A stretch of DNA of 64,000 nucleotides from Sporosarcina psychrophila (GTDB lineage Bacteria; Bacillota; Bacilli; Bacillales_A; Planococcaceae), in assembly GCF_001590685.1 (NCBI RefSeq), contig NZ_CP014616.1:1673001-1737000 (forward strand), in the 5' to 3' direction. The notes below the pieces were generated by a model. The model had not been told where the DNA came from. It made no database searches and worked only from the letters and a program-made list of their open reading frames with translations. This document shows positions 36,005 through 43,884 of the stretch, in pieces (positions within the stretch are counted from its first letter, which is position 1; each line of letters opens with the position of its first letter). A program made the position numbers and the translations under genes.

Positions 36005-36442
36005 TCACAATATTAATAGATAATATTCGACTTCTTCAAGAGTTTCTACATTGAAGTCTAGTTTGTTGTTGTTTCCGAGATCCAAGTTGCATTGCCTGCA
36101 TACCATAATCAAGTTGTTTTCATCATAAGCCAACTCAGGAAAGTCCCTGTAGCTCTTAATATGGTGACATTCAAGGTCAGCAGTGATGAGTAAGTCATGC
36201 TTTATTCTACAGCGTTGACAATGACCTTTCTCTCTGAGCACGATTTTCTTCCTTAAAGTTTGGAACTTTCGGTGTCCACTAATGTGGTCAGAGGCGGCGG
36301 TGTTTCTTTTTTTGCAAGGGCATTTAGTTCCTGTAGCTACTAACTTGCCACAAGAACAGATTCTGTTAGAGTTCAAAGACAAAATTCCTTTCTGTTTCGT
36401 ATGCTTGATTTGGATTAGCTTTTGCCCAATCGGAGCCGACAT
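36005..36442 (-). CDS. HNH endonuclease, 145 aa
   Basis: Classic HNH with zinc cysteines: GHCQRC around residue 80, ECHHIKSYRDFPELAYDENN (the catalytic HH) and LIMVCRQCNLDLG. An extra N-terminal CSCGKLVATGTKCPC may form a second zinc knuckle. This type is common in phages and near packaging genes. Its first 25 residues overlap, in another frame, a GIY-YIG-like fragment (36366-36494), so the true N-terminus may be a GIY-YIG domain lost by frameshift. Preceded by the 36.5-37.2 kb gene in the same direction. Confidence 0.85.
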   Translation of the reverse strand: MSAPIGQKLIQIKHTKQKGILSLNSNRICSCGKLVATGTKCPCKKRNTAASDHISGHRKFQTLRKKIVLREKGHCQRCRIKHDLLITADLECHHIKSYRDFPELAYDENNLIMVCRQCNLDLGNNNKLDFNVETLEEVEYYLLIL

Positions 36443-36494
36443 AGAAGACGACTCCGTTGAGCGAATGAGTGTGAATGTAATAGTTATTCATCAT
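36366..36494 (-). pseudogene. GIY-YIG-like nuclease N-terminal fragment
   Basis: Begins 2 bases after the stop of the upstream gene. MNNYYIHTHSLNGVVFYVGS resembles the first strands of GIY-YIG nucleases (Y-x-h-NG-x-x-FYVG), followed by KANPNQAYETERNFVFEL and a stop. It overlaps the HNH ORF in another frame; a single frameshift would join GIY-YIG-like and HNH parts. No ribosome site of its own, so translation would depend on coupling. Confidence 0.5.
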
Positions 36495-36496
36495 GT

Positions 36497-37171
36497 TCAA
36501 AAGTCGGGCATGGCATTTTCCCCAAGAAATGGCCCATAAATCGAAGTCCCTTTTTTCACTCTTGATTTGTAGCGACCACGTTTTAAAGATACACGATAAT
36601 CGAAATTGCATGTTTCATCGTCATGTTTGAGCATTACTCCCATGAGCTTGCCTGGTTTGACATTTTCTTTTTCCAGAGTGTCTAAAATATATGCCGTTTC
36701 AATGATTTCATACGCTTTTTCAATTTTCATAGCTTCACGGTAAACAATAGGTTTTTTTGAATAAGCTAATTTCCAATACTGTGCAATAAAGTCTTCAGAT
36801 ACTGTGTGATTGTGCAAAGCTTTAAGAGCGGTCAATTCTTCGTTGCCTTGCTCAATGATTGTTTTAATTTTTTCTAATGCATCTTTGCTTTCTTTACTAG
36901 CTGCTAAACGCACAGACGGTGTCCAATATACATCATTTTTCTTCGAGAAAGAGCGCAATTTTGCAATCATTTCTTTTATTTCAAAGTTGAACCTAACTGA
37001 TTTTGATTTGCCTAACAATGGAACGTAACGAACAATGTCATTGTGTGCAGCTACCAAGCCAAGAGAATTGTCGTTAAGCTCCGAGTCCATTAATTTTTGA
37101 TACGATTCAATTCTTTCTTGTTGAGCCAGTTCGATTTCGTTCGCCGTAGTTGCTGTTTGTTGTGTTGTCAT
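36497..37171 (-). CDS. Hypothetical protein, 224 aa
   Basis: Starts MTTQQTATTANEIELAQQER after a GGAGAAA site. Largely helical, basic, with a C-terminal beta-rich, Arg/Lys-rich segment (DYRVSLKRGRYKSRVKKG) that could bind nucleic acid. No family recognised. It is the first gene of a minus-strand group with the GIY-YIG fragment and the HNH gene. Confidence 0.65.
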   Translation of the reverse strand: MTTQQTATTANEIELAQQERIESYQKLMDSELNDNSLGLVAAHNDIVRYVPLLGKSKSVRFNFEIKEMIAKLRSFSKKNDVYWTPSVRLAASKESKDALEKIKTIIEQGNEELTALKALHNHTVSEDFIAQYWKLAYSKKPIVYREAMKIEKAYEIIETAYILDTLEKENVKPGKLMGVMLKHDDETCNFDYRVSLKRGRYKSRVKKGTSIYGPFLGENAMPDF

Positions 37172-37294
37172 AATAGGTTTCTCCTTTTTGTTTAACGTCT
37201 CATGGACAATTTTTTTGTTTGTTTACCTGCTATACCGTGTATTATATTGTGTCAGTCCATTTTGTAAGGACTCCTTTTAAAAAGAATTCCTTTA

Positions 37295-37606
37295 TTAATG
37301 ACTACCTTTCATAAAAGGTAAAAGCTCTTTGTTCGCCCATTCCTCAAATTCTTCTGCAAACGGCATTCTAGATTTAATGATGATTCGTTGCACATCATTT
37401 GCTGAAACAACATTCATCATTTGACTTCCGCCATTTGTAGGTACAGGGTATTTGACAATACTTTTACAATTACTACTCGAAATCACACTCTTTTTATTAC
37501 CCAATGCTTTTGCAATATCACTTAATACCGCATGATATACACCACCAACATTTACGAGTCTGATCTCTCCGAACAGCGAGCTATTTCGTATAACTAATTT
37601 CTTCAT
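37295..37606 (-). CDS. Bro-N domain protein (antirepressor-like), 103 aa
   Basis: Nearly the whole protein is a Bro-N (BRO family N-terminal) domain: FGEIRLVNVGGVYHAVLSDI, AKALGNKKSVISS, then SANDVQRIIIKSRMPFAEEF and EEWANKELLPF. In phages this domain begins antirepressors that relieve CI-type repressors; here the usual C-terminal ANT/KilA-C part is missing. It may be a short DNA-binding regulator or a truncated antirepressor. A weak AGGAGGCAA ribosome site lies upstream. Confidence 0.82.
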   Translation of the reverse strand: MKKLVIRNSSLFGEIRLVNVGGVYHAVLSDIAKALGNKKSVISSSNCKSIVKYPVPTNGGSQMMNVVSANDVQRIIIKSRMPFAEEFEEWANKELLPFMKGSH

Positions 37607-37870
37607 TTCGTTGCCTCCTGTTGTTTGATTTGATTCATGACGTTATTATATTTGAATGAATTTAAATGCAAGGATGGCTACAGAGATTCATTTGGAAGTC
37701 ATGTTCCTTCATTAAAGAAAAATACATTGAAACATAAAGAAACACCTAAATCGATGGCTAGGCGTTCTGCGGTCATTATGTAATTAAGTGATATGGAAAT
37801 GGTCAGTGACGAAAGCTGACGCACTCAGCAACGCCTAATTTGATACAATGATGGAAGGGGAGGTCGTTTT

Positions 37871-38629
37871 ATGAATATAAAGAATATGTTAGGAGATTCA
37901 GATATAACTATTTTAGTTAAATTTGTAGAACCTCAATTTGTTGAAACTACTATGGATGGAAACATTTATTTTGCTAGAAATAAACATTTTATTGAACTCG
38001 AAGAACAAGAGAAAAATAAAGGAATAGCAGATAAACATGAAGGTAGTTGGAGCAGAGTATTGGATGATAGCCACCGAGTGTTTTTGGAAGTGGATGGTGA
38101 AATGCTGCCATTGCATACTAAAACAGCTGTGTTACGTAACAGATATGATGGACTATCACTGTTGCCAATATGTTGCTTTGTATTTTTATCTTTGAAGAAT
38201 GATTTTGAAATAATACCAAATGAAAATAAAATAAAATTGAAATCAGAAGTTGATATAGAACTAAGAAAACAGTTTAATGGAAGGCATATGATTTTATTTA
38301 GTGATATTACAAAGGTATTTGAACGATTCGATAAATCAATTGAATCAATGAAGTATCCTTTAGCAAAAGGTTTGGTCACATATTATGACGATAAGATAAA
38401 TTCACATCCACTTTCTGAAGAAGAGTACGAGAAAAATCCGGCTCGTGCTTTGTTATACAAAGTGAAATTCTTTGAACATCAAAAAGAATATCGTTTTATT
38501 ATTAACAAACCCTTAGATGAAGATGTCATTGTAGAATTAGGAGATATTAAAGATATCGCAAATGATTTAGGTGTGGTGGGAATTGATAAACAACTACCAT
38601 TTGAAATAATATTCAAAGAAGCAGAATGA
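37871..38629 (+). CDS. Hypothetical protein, 252 aa, possible defence protein
   Basis: Starts MNIKNMLGDSDITILVKFVE after GGGGAGGTCG. The N-terminal pattern with GNIYFARNKHFIELEE and GIADKHEG resembles a family of about 250-aa proteins found in phages and accessory islands (L-x-F-x-x-x-x-HF/YF...E...G-x-x-D-x-x-EG) with no settled function. C-terminal FFEHQKEYRFIIN recalls E-Y-R-F motifs of the same group. Next to a truncated HNH gene and abiV on the same strand, so a defence role is a reasonable guess, not shown. Confidence 0.6.
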   Translation: MNIKNMLGDSDITILVKFVEPQFVETTMDGNIYFARNKHFIELEEQEKNKGIADKHEGSWSRVLDDSHRVFLEVDGEMLPLHTKTAVLRNRYDGLSLLPICCFVFLSLKNDFEIIPNENKIKLKSEVDIELRKQFNGRHMILFSDITKVFERFDKSIESMKYPLAKGLVTYYDDKINSHPLSEEEYEKNPARALLYKVKFFEHQKEYRFIINKPLDEDVIVELGDIKDIANDLGVVGIDKQLPFEIIFKEAE

Positions 38630-38663
38630 ATGGCTGGAAATTCGAAAAAGTAATAATAAATAA

Positions 38664-38984
38664 AAACGGCAATCAAAATCAAATGATACCCGTAAGATCA
38701 TTCAAACTTCTGTATTCAGTAGAAGTGTGTATGTAAAAGAATTTGCAAGAGGGGCAGCAAAAGGCATCTGTCAGCTATATGACAATGAAGCTCCATTCTT
38801 GGACAAGCAAGGGAACCCATTTTTAGAAGTACATCATGTTCATTACTTATCCAAAGGTGGGAGTGATACGATGGACAATGTGGTGGCTTTATGTCCGAAC
38901 TGTCATAGGAAAATTCGTCAATTGGAATTAGAAGAAGATGTGAATAAGATTACAGAAAAAGCATTGGGAAATCTGAATACATAA
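38664..38984 (+). pseudogene. McrA-like HNH endonuclease, N-terminally truncated
   Basis: The open frame begins after a stop at 38661 and has no start codon until an internal Met. It reads TRKIIQTSVFSRSVYVKEF, GICQLYDNEAPF, then VHHVHYLSKGGSDTMDNVVA and LCPNCHRKI, which is the C-terminal half of McrA/5mC-type HNH nucleases. The first zinc ligand pair is CQLY where CQLC is usual, a second sign of decay. The N-terminal domain is missing. Confidence 0.75.
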
Positions 38985-39003
38985 CCATATCGGGGTGAAA
39001 TTT

Positions 39004-39639
39004 TTGAGTTTAAATAATTTTAAAGAAATCCAAATAGCTTATAGCAAAACATTTTACAATGGCTGTGTGCTGTTGGAAGAATCGCAGTTGTTATATGACA
39101 ATAATAAGTATGCTAGAGCGTATTTACTGGCTCATATTGCTATTGAAGAATGGGCCCGCTGCTTTATGTTGGCTTCCGCAATAATGAAATTCAAAATAAG
39201 AGCATTGGATGTGAAGAAACTCCTACGTAGACAGACAAGTCATCAAGACAAAATTGAATTGGCTTACTCATTTGTGAAGATGTTAAAAAAACATGGAAAT
39301 CCTTTAGGTAAGGAAAACAAAAAAGAAGCGATGAATGAAATAATGAGAAATCTCAATGCTGAGTTTATGATAGGTAAAGATGAAATACGAAAACTTAATG
39401 ACTTTAAAAATTCGTCTTTTTATGTGGACCATTATGAAAATGTAACTAAATCCCCAAGTGAAATGATTTCCGAAGAAAAAGCGAGTGAATTAATCGCATC
39501 TGCAATGCTATTAAAAGAATTGTTAGAGTTAGCAAAATGGCATGAAGATGAAGTACTAATTGATCTAGCTAAAAAAATGGAGCCTGAAACAATGTTTTTA
39601 ATAAAAGAATTATTCTCTCCAAATGCAAATAAATATTGA
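39004..39639 (+). CDS. abiV: AbiV family abortive infection protein
   Basis: 211 aa. The N-terminal domain matches the AbiV/HEPN-like pattern: NGCVLLEESQLLYDNNKYAR, AYLLAHIAIEEWARCFMLAS, then RRQTSHQDKIELAYSF. AbiV in Lactococcus blocks phage late translation by acting with a phage protein. Start is taken as TTG 39004, 5 bp after GGGGTGA; an in-frame GTG at 38995 is inside that site. Its own terminator follows. It lies within the satellite-like element and probably protects the host or element from other phages. Confidence 0.85.
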   Translation: MSLNNFKEIQIAYSKTFYNGCVLLEESQLLYDNNKYARAYLLAHIAIEEWARCFMLASAIMKFKIRALDVKKLLRRQTSHQDKIELAYSFVKMLKKHGNPLGKENKKEAMNEIMRNLNAEFMIGKDEIRKLNDFKNSSFYVDHYENVTKSPSEMISEEKASELIASAMLLKELLELAKWHEDEVLIDLAKKMEPETMFLIKELFSPNANKY

Positions 39640-39645
39640 GTCCTT

Positions 39646-39678
39646 AAAAGGTACATATAAAGCATATGTACCTTTTTC
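39646..39678 (+). terminator. abiV terminator
   Basis: AAAGGTACATAT / ATATGTACCTTT perfect 12-bp stem with T tail. Confidence 0.9.
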
Positions 39679-39685
39679 TTAAACA

Positions 39686-39711
39686 AATAAAAAAGCATCC
39701 CGAAGGACGCT
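39686..39711 (-). terminator. Terminator of the 39.7-40.2 kb gene
   Basis: Minus strand AGCGTCC-ttcg-GGATGCT then T6, adjacent to the stop codon. Confidence 0.85.
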
Positions 39712-39712
39712 C

Positions 39713-40243
39713 TTAGCTATTTTTCTTTGTGTTTTGTTGTTTATTAATTTCATCCATCGCTTTTATTGCTTCCTTTTTAATATAGCCATTTTTTAATAAT
39801 TCATCTGTCTTTTTTTGCACTTCATCTTTGATAATATTTGGTAAAATTTCTTGGATTTTTTGGTCCATTATTTGTTTCAATTTTTCCGAAGCTACTTTTT
39901 CTTGTTTCAATCCTAAAATAACAAATACAATACCTATACTCAAAAGTGTTGCAAATTCACTTATTTTAACAATTACAACGTCTGACCAACCGAAGGATAA
40001 TTCAGGGATTACCATAAATGAAAGTACAGCTAAAAAAAATAAACCCCATTTTATTTTAGTGAATTTAAAAGAGTCATTTTCTTCTTCAGCTTTAAATTCA
40101 AGAAACTCAATTAATGAAAAGGAAGCTGCTGCCATTGAAAAACCCATTACATAAATTGGGGATAAATCCACGACATTAAAAATATTCAAACAAGCTAGTA
40201 TTATTATTGAAAAACCAATAAGTTTTGTAATGTTATTATACAA
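39713..40243 (-). CDS. Membrane protein with C-terminal coiled coil, 176 aa
   Basis: Start TTG 40243 with GAGGAGG 7 bp upstream. Four hydrophobic helices at about residues 7-24, 30-46, 65-82 and 93-112, then a charged coiled-coil tail (QEKVASEKLKQIMDQKIQEI and KTDELLKNGYIKKEAI). No family recognised. Last gene of a minus-strand run with the two small genes at 40441-40811. Possible membrane effector or phage-exclusion factor by layout only. Confidence 0.65.
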   Translation of the reverse strand: MYNNITKLIGFSIIILACLNIFNVVDLSPIYVMGFSMAAASFSLIEFLEFKAEEENDSFKFTKIKWGLFFLAVLSFMVIPELSFGWSDVVIVKISEFATLLSIGIVFVILGLKQEKVASEKLKQIMDQKIQEILPNIIKDEVQKKTDELLKNGYIKKEAIKAMDEINKQQNTKKNS

Positions 40244-40440
40244 ATAAAAACCTCCTCTCTATTATTTCGACAAAATAGGACAATTCTCCTGCAAATGAAT
40301 TAAAAGTCGGTATCATCAATCGTGATACAAGGTCAAAAAGCTGATACGCAAAACTTGCATATCCGAAAATTAAAAAGGGAGTATACAATGTAGACGCCCC
40401 TGAGCAAGTGAAAAAGGCATGTAACTCAGCGTTACACACC

Positions 40441-40617
40441 TCACTCAAGACTCCGATACAATTCAGCTCGTACTTTCGCACGTTCCATATTATCCTTCGC
40501 AATAGCATCTTGCATATCATCTTTAGGAAATGCAGCCACAACAACCATTGCAATCACACCGAACATCATTGAGAAACAAGCAAGAGCCAATCCTATTGTT
40601 TGCAACCTATCTTTCAT
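40441..40617 (-). CDS. Small single-helix membrane protein, 58 aa
   Basis: ATG 40617 to TGA 40441. Reads MKDRLQTIGLALACFSMMFG, then VIAMVVVAAFPKDDMQDAIA and a charged tail. One transmembrane helix. It overlaps the preceding gene by 4 bases (ATGA), which strongly supports that it is translated. The overlapping longer minus-strand frame (40236-40553) is a shadow. Confidence 0.6.
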   Translation of the reverse strand: MKDRLQTIGLALACFSMMFGVIAMVVVAAFPKDDMQDAIAKDNMERAKVRAELYRSLE

Positions 40618-40811
40618 TCAACGGCTCGTTCATCTGGAACATATTCTTTCCCTGTAAGGAAAGCAATGTCCATATCGAGTTTTTTTGTGTGTGGAAAGAA
40701 AAATACTTGATACTTAGAATTTTTTCGATTCCTTGAGCTGTATTCTAGGTCGTTTCCGAGCTTCACTAAATCCACCATAAGATTTTTTTTGTAAATCAAC
40801 TTCATGTTCAT
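40614..40811 (-). CDS. Small protein, paralogue of 41606-41803, 65 aa
   Basis: ATG 40811, 8 bp after AAGGAGG. The segment LVKLGNDLEYSSRNRKNSKY followed by QVFFFPHTKKLDMDIAFLTG aligns with the divergent 65-aa protein at 41606: same G-x-DL, N-x-KN-x-x-Y-x-V-x-x-F and LDMDI landmarks. The pattern resembles the DUF5659 group of phage and plasmid small proteins. Function unknown. Confidence 0.65.
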   Translation of the reverse strand: MNMKLIYKKNLMVDLVKLGNDLEYSSRNRKNSKYQVFFFPHTKKLDMDIAFLTGKEYVPDERAVE

Positions 40812-41036
40812 ATGTAAAACCTCCTTATGTGATTGATGAAGGAAAGGGGATTATCACCCTCTCCTTGAGATTCCAGTTATGCATGGCATGCATGTCCAAA
40901 TTTCAAAGTCGTCCTGAGCGACTTAAGATTGCATGTCCCCAAAATTGGGGACATCTCCAGAGAAAACTGGACATCTACTTTTGGCAACGCAAAATTGCGT
41001 CACCAATTGATTTCAACGAATACACTTCTGTATTGG

Positions 41037-41195
41037 TTAAGACTCCAAATGAGCTAGATCTTCACGAATCATGATTTCCAACACTTGCGCCATATGAAAA
41101 TCCTTCTTAGCCACTTCCTCAATTAAATGAGCCATTTCATTTTCTCTTAATACATCTGCAAGCGTTTGTAAGTACGGTAGCAATTCTTTTTGCAC
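41037..41195 (-). CDS. Small helical acidic protein, 52 aa
   Basis: GTG 41193-41195 to TAA 41037, with GAGGAG 10 bp upstream. Reads as two amphipathic helices (KELLPYLQTLADVLRENEMA; EVAKKDFHMAQVLEIMIRED). No family recognised. It sits in the 0.6-kb divergent control region between the leftward membrane genes and the rightward replication-packaging genes, where a repressor-like small protein could be expected, but there is no clear helix-turn-helix. Confidence 0.5.
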   Translation of the reverse strand: MQKELLPYLQTLADVLRENEMAHLIEEVAKKDFHMAQVLEIMIREDLAHLES

Positions 41196-41410
41196 AGTTC
41201 AACATCTCCTCATTTATCTGATAATTTGATTCTATCACACCAAATAATGCCAGCAACTTTTTCGTAAATACTTTTGAAATCGTCCTTGCAGCTCAGATAT
41301 GTTCAATATAATGGTAGTGTCGAATCATTTAATAAAAGTGATTCACTATCACTTACTTTGAATGAAGTTGTGTACATAAGTTATATAAGCAACTTACAGG
41401 AGGAATTGAA

Positions 41411-41580
41411 ATGCTGAAAATTAAAGAAAACAAAACAAAACAGAAAAGCTACAAGGTTACATCGAACCAGCTGTATACGAAGCTTTTTTACGCTACAAAG
41501 AAAACAATGAACGAAGTGAATCACAAGCTACGGGAATTCTTGTCAAAGAAGCATTAACCGCTCGAGGATATTTGAAATAA
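41411..41580 (+). pseudogene. CopG/RHH-like small regulator, frameshifted
   Basis: ATG 41411 has an excellent AGGAGGAA site, but its frame soon turns to unlikely sequence. Another frame, entered within the run of AAAAC repeats at about 41425-41447, gives LQGYIEPAVYEAFLRYKENN and ATGILVKEALTARGYLK, which looks like a CopG/ribbon-helix-helix-type domain, ending at TAA 41578-41580. Total length is 2 bases over a multiple of three. Either an indel in the A-rich run or ribosomal slippage there. Confidence 0.5.
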
Positions 41581-41605
41581 TTAGCACTCAAAGGAGCTCA
41601 GTCAA

Positions 41606-41803
41606 ATGAACAAATACAAAGAAATTTTCACGAAATGGTTAGCAATGGAATTAATGCAAGCAGGTCACGATCTATTTAAAGTCGTTCCAAATAAAAAAAA
41701 TCCACAATATAACGTATATGTATTCGTTAATACAAACGAATTAGACATGGATATACCATTGATGACTAAAGCAAAACATGACTTACAAAAACTCACAGTT
41801 TAG
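41606..41803 (+). CDS. Small protein, paralogue of 40614-40811, 65 aa
   Basis: ATG with AAAGGAGCT upstream. KWLAMELMQAGHDLFKVVPN then KKNPQYNVYVFVNTNELDMD match the divergent 65-aa protein. Probably a DUF5659-like small accessory protein. The stop codon starts a long inverted repeat (41802-41863). Confidence 0.65.
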   Translation: MNKYKEIFTKWLAMELMQAGHDLFKVVPNKKNPQYNVYVFVNTNELDMDIPLMTKAKHDLQKLTV

Positions 41804-41863
41804 CGCTGAGCCAACTCACCAAGCTATAGTAATACTAGTAAGATGGCGAGTTGACTCAGCGCC
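41802..41863. repeat. Long imperfect inverted repeat
   Basis: Arms of 19 bp, 16 of 19 paired: AGCGCTGAGCCAACTCACC (41802-41820) and GGCGAGTTGACTCAGCGCC (41845-41863), 24-bp AT-rich centre. No T run follows, so not a standard terminator. It lies 33 bp before the candidate replication gene and could be an origin, an operator or an attenuator. Confidence 0.7.
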
Positions 41864-41896
41864 ACCAAATCCATGAGACAAAGGAAGTAATCCAAT

Positions 41897-43216
41897 ATGA
41901 AAAAAGAATATTTGGTCGCAGAGTTATGCGAACAAGAGCTAAATGGGATTGATGAAAAAACGTTTAGAAGAAACAAAGATAATTATTTAAAGCAGCTCGG
42001 AGAAAGCAATCACGTTACACAAGGCAAACGTGGAAGATTTACTACCATTATTCTTGAGCCTAAAGAACAGTCATCGGAACAAAAGGAAGACGCTGAATTT
42101 CTTGAAATCATAGGCTGCGATATTGGTAAACATGATATTGAATTATTGAAGTTCTGGTTGAAATCAATCCTTGAGAAAGAAATCGTTCCAACTCAAGAAG
42201 AGCTTGCAAATATAGCTTGTCAGAACAATCTCATTCCAACATTTTCAAGGGGAACAATCAAAGGATATTTTGATTTTCTTAAAAAGCATCACATCATCGT
42301 TAAGCCTACGGAAATACCAACTTGGATTCGTTATGATGGAGTGGTTCCTGAGTATGACAAAGAAACTGGAGAAATATTACCAACTTATTATAAAAAAGTC
42401 GTGAATTATATTTATTACGATTATGCAAAAGATGGTCGAATTGCTTTTCGTAAGAGACTGATGAAAGTAATGCAAGAGATCGCACATCAAGCATACGGAA
42501 CAATTTACGGTGAAGAATATAAGCTGAAAATCATTCCTTTGATAAAAAGCAATGCGTCTAAATCGTACATAGCCGAGGAATCGAGCAAATTGCAGATGAA
42601 AGTCCTTCAAGAATTAGGTGAAGCATACGGAATCAATGCTTTACGAAGGATGCCAGAGCCAATCATCAACATCAATATTGCTGGACGATTGAAAGATTAC
42701 TTCGGATTAAGAACACAAGGGCGCAACAAGGAGCTTAATATTGACGTTAGCAAAGTTGAATTGGTTGAAATTGACCGACCAATAGGATCTAAAACAACGG
42801 AACTTGAAGCAATCATGGAATATCGTCAATTGTTAAATTCGCATGTCCAATTGTACACAGAAGGACAATATGCAATGCCAATACATTTATATGAGAAGTG
42901 GCATGGGGCTAAAAAGTTTGAGGCACGATTGAACGGAAATACAAATAAAGTTCTTGAATCAGATGAAGACATACTCAGTTTCGATGAAATGAAAGAGTTA
43001 TTGGCTTGGTTGAAGAAATACAAAAAGGTCAATGTTGAAACGTTATCAAAAGGCGATGTAACTGAAACGATTGATAATCAGTTGCTTCAAGAAGAAATGA
43101 ATTTCAAAAAGCAGTTGTCAGCATTCAAATTCAAACCACCATCTGAAGTAACGAATGATGATGCAACAGACTTAATGAAGAGCATGTTCGCAAATAAACA
43201 GAAAGGAGTAGTTTGA
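41897..43216 (+). CDS. Hypothetical protein, 439 aa, candidate replication protein
   Basis: Starts MKKEYLVAELCEQELNGIDE after AAGGAAGTAA. The N-terminus (KTFRRNKDNYLKQLGESNHV) has a helix-turn-helix look; residues about 85-135 (LKSILEKEIVPTQEELANIA, SRGTIKGYFDFLKKHHIIV) resemble a winged-helix domain. The rest is mixed helix and strand, with no Walker or primase motif visible. It occupies the place where satellites and small phages carry a replication initiator, just behind an inverted repeat and ahead of the packaging genes. Function inferred from position only. Confidence 0.6.
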   Translation: MKKEYLVAELCEQELNGIDEKTFRRNKDNYLKQLGESNHVTQGKRGRFTTIILEPKEQSSEQKEDAEFLEIIGCDIGKHDIELLKFWLKSILEKEIVPTQEELANIACQNNLIPTFSRGTIKGYFDFLKKHHIIVKPTEIPTWIRYDGVVPEYDKETGEILPTYYKKVVNYIYYDYAKDGRIAFRKRLMKVMQEIAHQAYGTIYGEEYKLKIIPLIKSNASKSYIAEESSKLQMKVLQELGEAYGINALRRMPEPIININIAGRLKDYFGLRTQGRNKELNIDVSKVELVEIDRPIGSKTTELEAIMEYRQLLNSHVQLYTEGQYAMPIHLYEKWHGAKKFEARLNGNTNKVLESDEDILSFDEMKELLAWLKKYKKVNVETLSKGDVTETIDNQLLQEEMNFKKQLSAFKFKPPSEVTNDDATDLMKSMFANKQKGVV

Positions 43217-43217
43217 T

Positions 43218-43475
43218 ATGAGTAACTTAACTGAAAAGATGATTGTAGCTGTAACGGAGATAGTCGAAACGAAAGCTGAAATATGGGATGTATTCAACAT
43301 ATGTACTAAACATGAGCTCAGTCCATTCGAAGAAACATATGTGATAACGATGTATGAACAGGCAAGAGAAGGAATGCTCAAACTGTTGGAACAACAAACA
43401 ACAGGAGCAACTGAAGAAGAAACCACTACATCAAGTGAAAAAATATTGACGTTGAAGACGGGTTTTGGTGTGTGA
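43218..43475 (+). CDS. Hypothetical protein, 85 aa
   Basis: ATG 43218, overlapping region of the previous stop, with GAAAGGAG upstream. Helical first 60 residues (VAVTEIVETKAEIWDVFNIC) and a Thr/Glu-rich tail. No family recognised. Probably co-translated with the 439-aa gene; a terminator follows. Confidence 0.6.
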   Translation: MSNLTEKMIVAVTEIVETKAEIWDVFNICTKHELSPFEETYVITMYEQAREGMLKLLEQQTTGATEEETTTSSEKILTLKTGFGV

Positions 43476-43481
43476 AAAGGT

Positions 43482-43515
43482 ACAGTCATCATTAATTTGG
43501 TGGCTGTTTTCTTTT
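43482..43515 (+). terminator. Terminator
   Basis: ACAGTCATCA / TGGTGGCTGT, a 10-bp stem with G-T pairs, then TTTTCTTTT. Confidence 0.75.
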
Positions 43516-43613
43516 GCATTGTGCTACTTAGATTCTCATGAGTAACGGATATATATGTAGAAGCGATCGAAAGCAATAACAATCAATAAGAAGATAAAAG
43601 GAGCAAACAGAAG

Positions 43614-43829
43614 ATGACTGAATATAAACAAATTCATTTCAAAGTGCCACAATCGGTATTTGAAGTATATGAGGCTGAAGCAGATGAGAATGGATTTCCA
43701 AGTGTTACGGCACAAATCAAAGCTGAAATTATTAAACAGGCCAAGATCAAAAGAATGATATTACAAATTGAAAAACCTAAGACGCATAAACAGCCAAATT
43801 TTTTGGATGTATTTGAAGGAATCGAGTAA
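43614..43829 (+). CDS. Small ribbon-helix-helix-like protein, 71 aa
   Basis: ATG after AAAGGAGCAAA. YKQIHFKVPQSVFEVYEAEA could be the strand and first helix and VTAQIKAEIIKQAKIKRMIL the second helix of a ribbon-helix-helix DNA-binding fold. Candidate regulator of the late genes that follow. Low certainty on family. Confidence 0.6.
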   Translation: MTEYKQIHFKVPQSVFEVYEAEADENGFPSVTAQIKAEIIKQAKIKRMILQIEKPKTHKQPNFLDVFEGIE

Positions 43830-43884
43830 TTGAATATGTATATTGAAGACTGAATAATCAATCAAATTAGATGGGAACAAAATC

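Noticed and set aside
40236..40553. 105-aa minus-strand ORF
   Set aside because: Overlaps, in another frame, the coupled 58-aa gene at 40441-40617 and the start of the next gene; no ribosome site.
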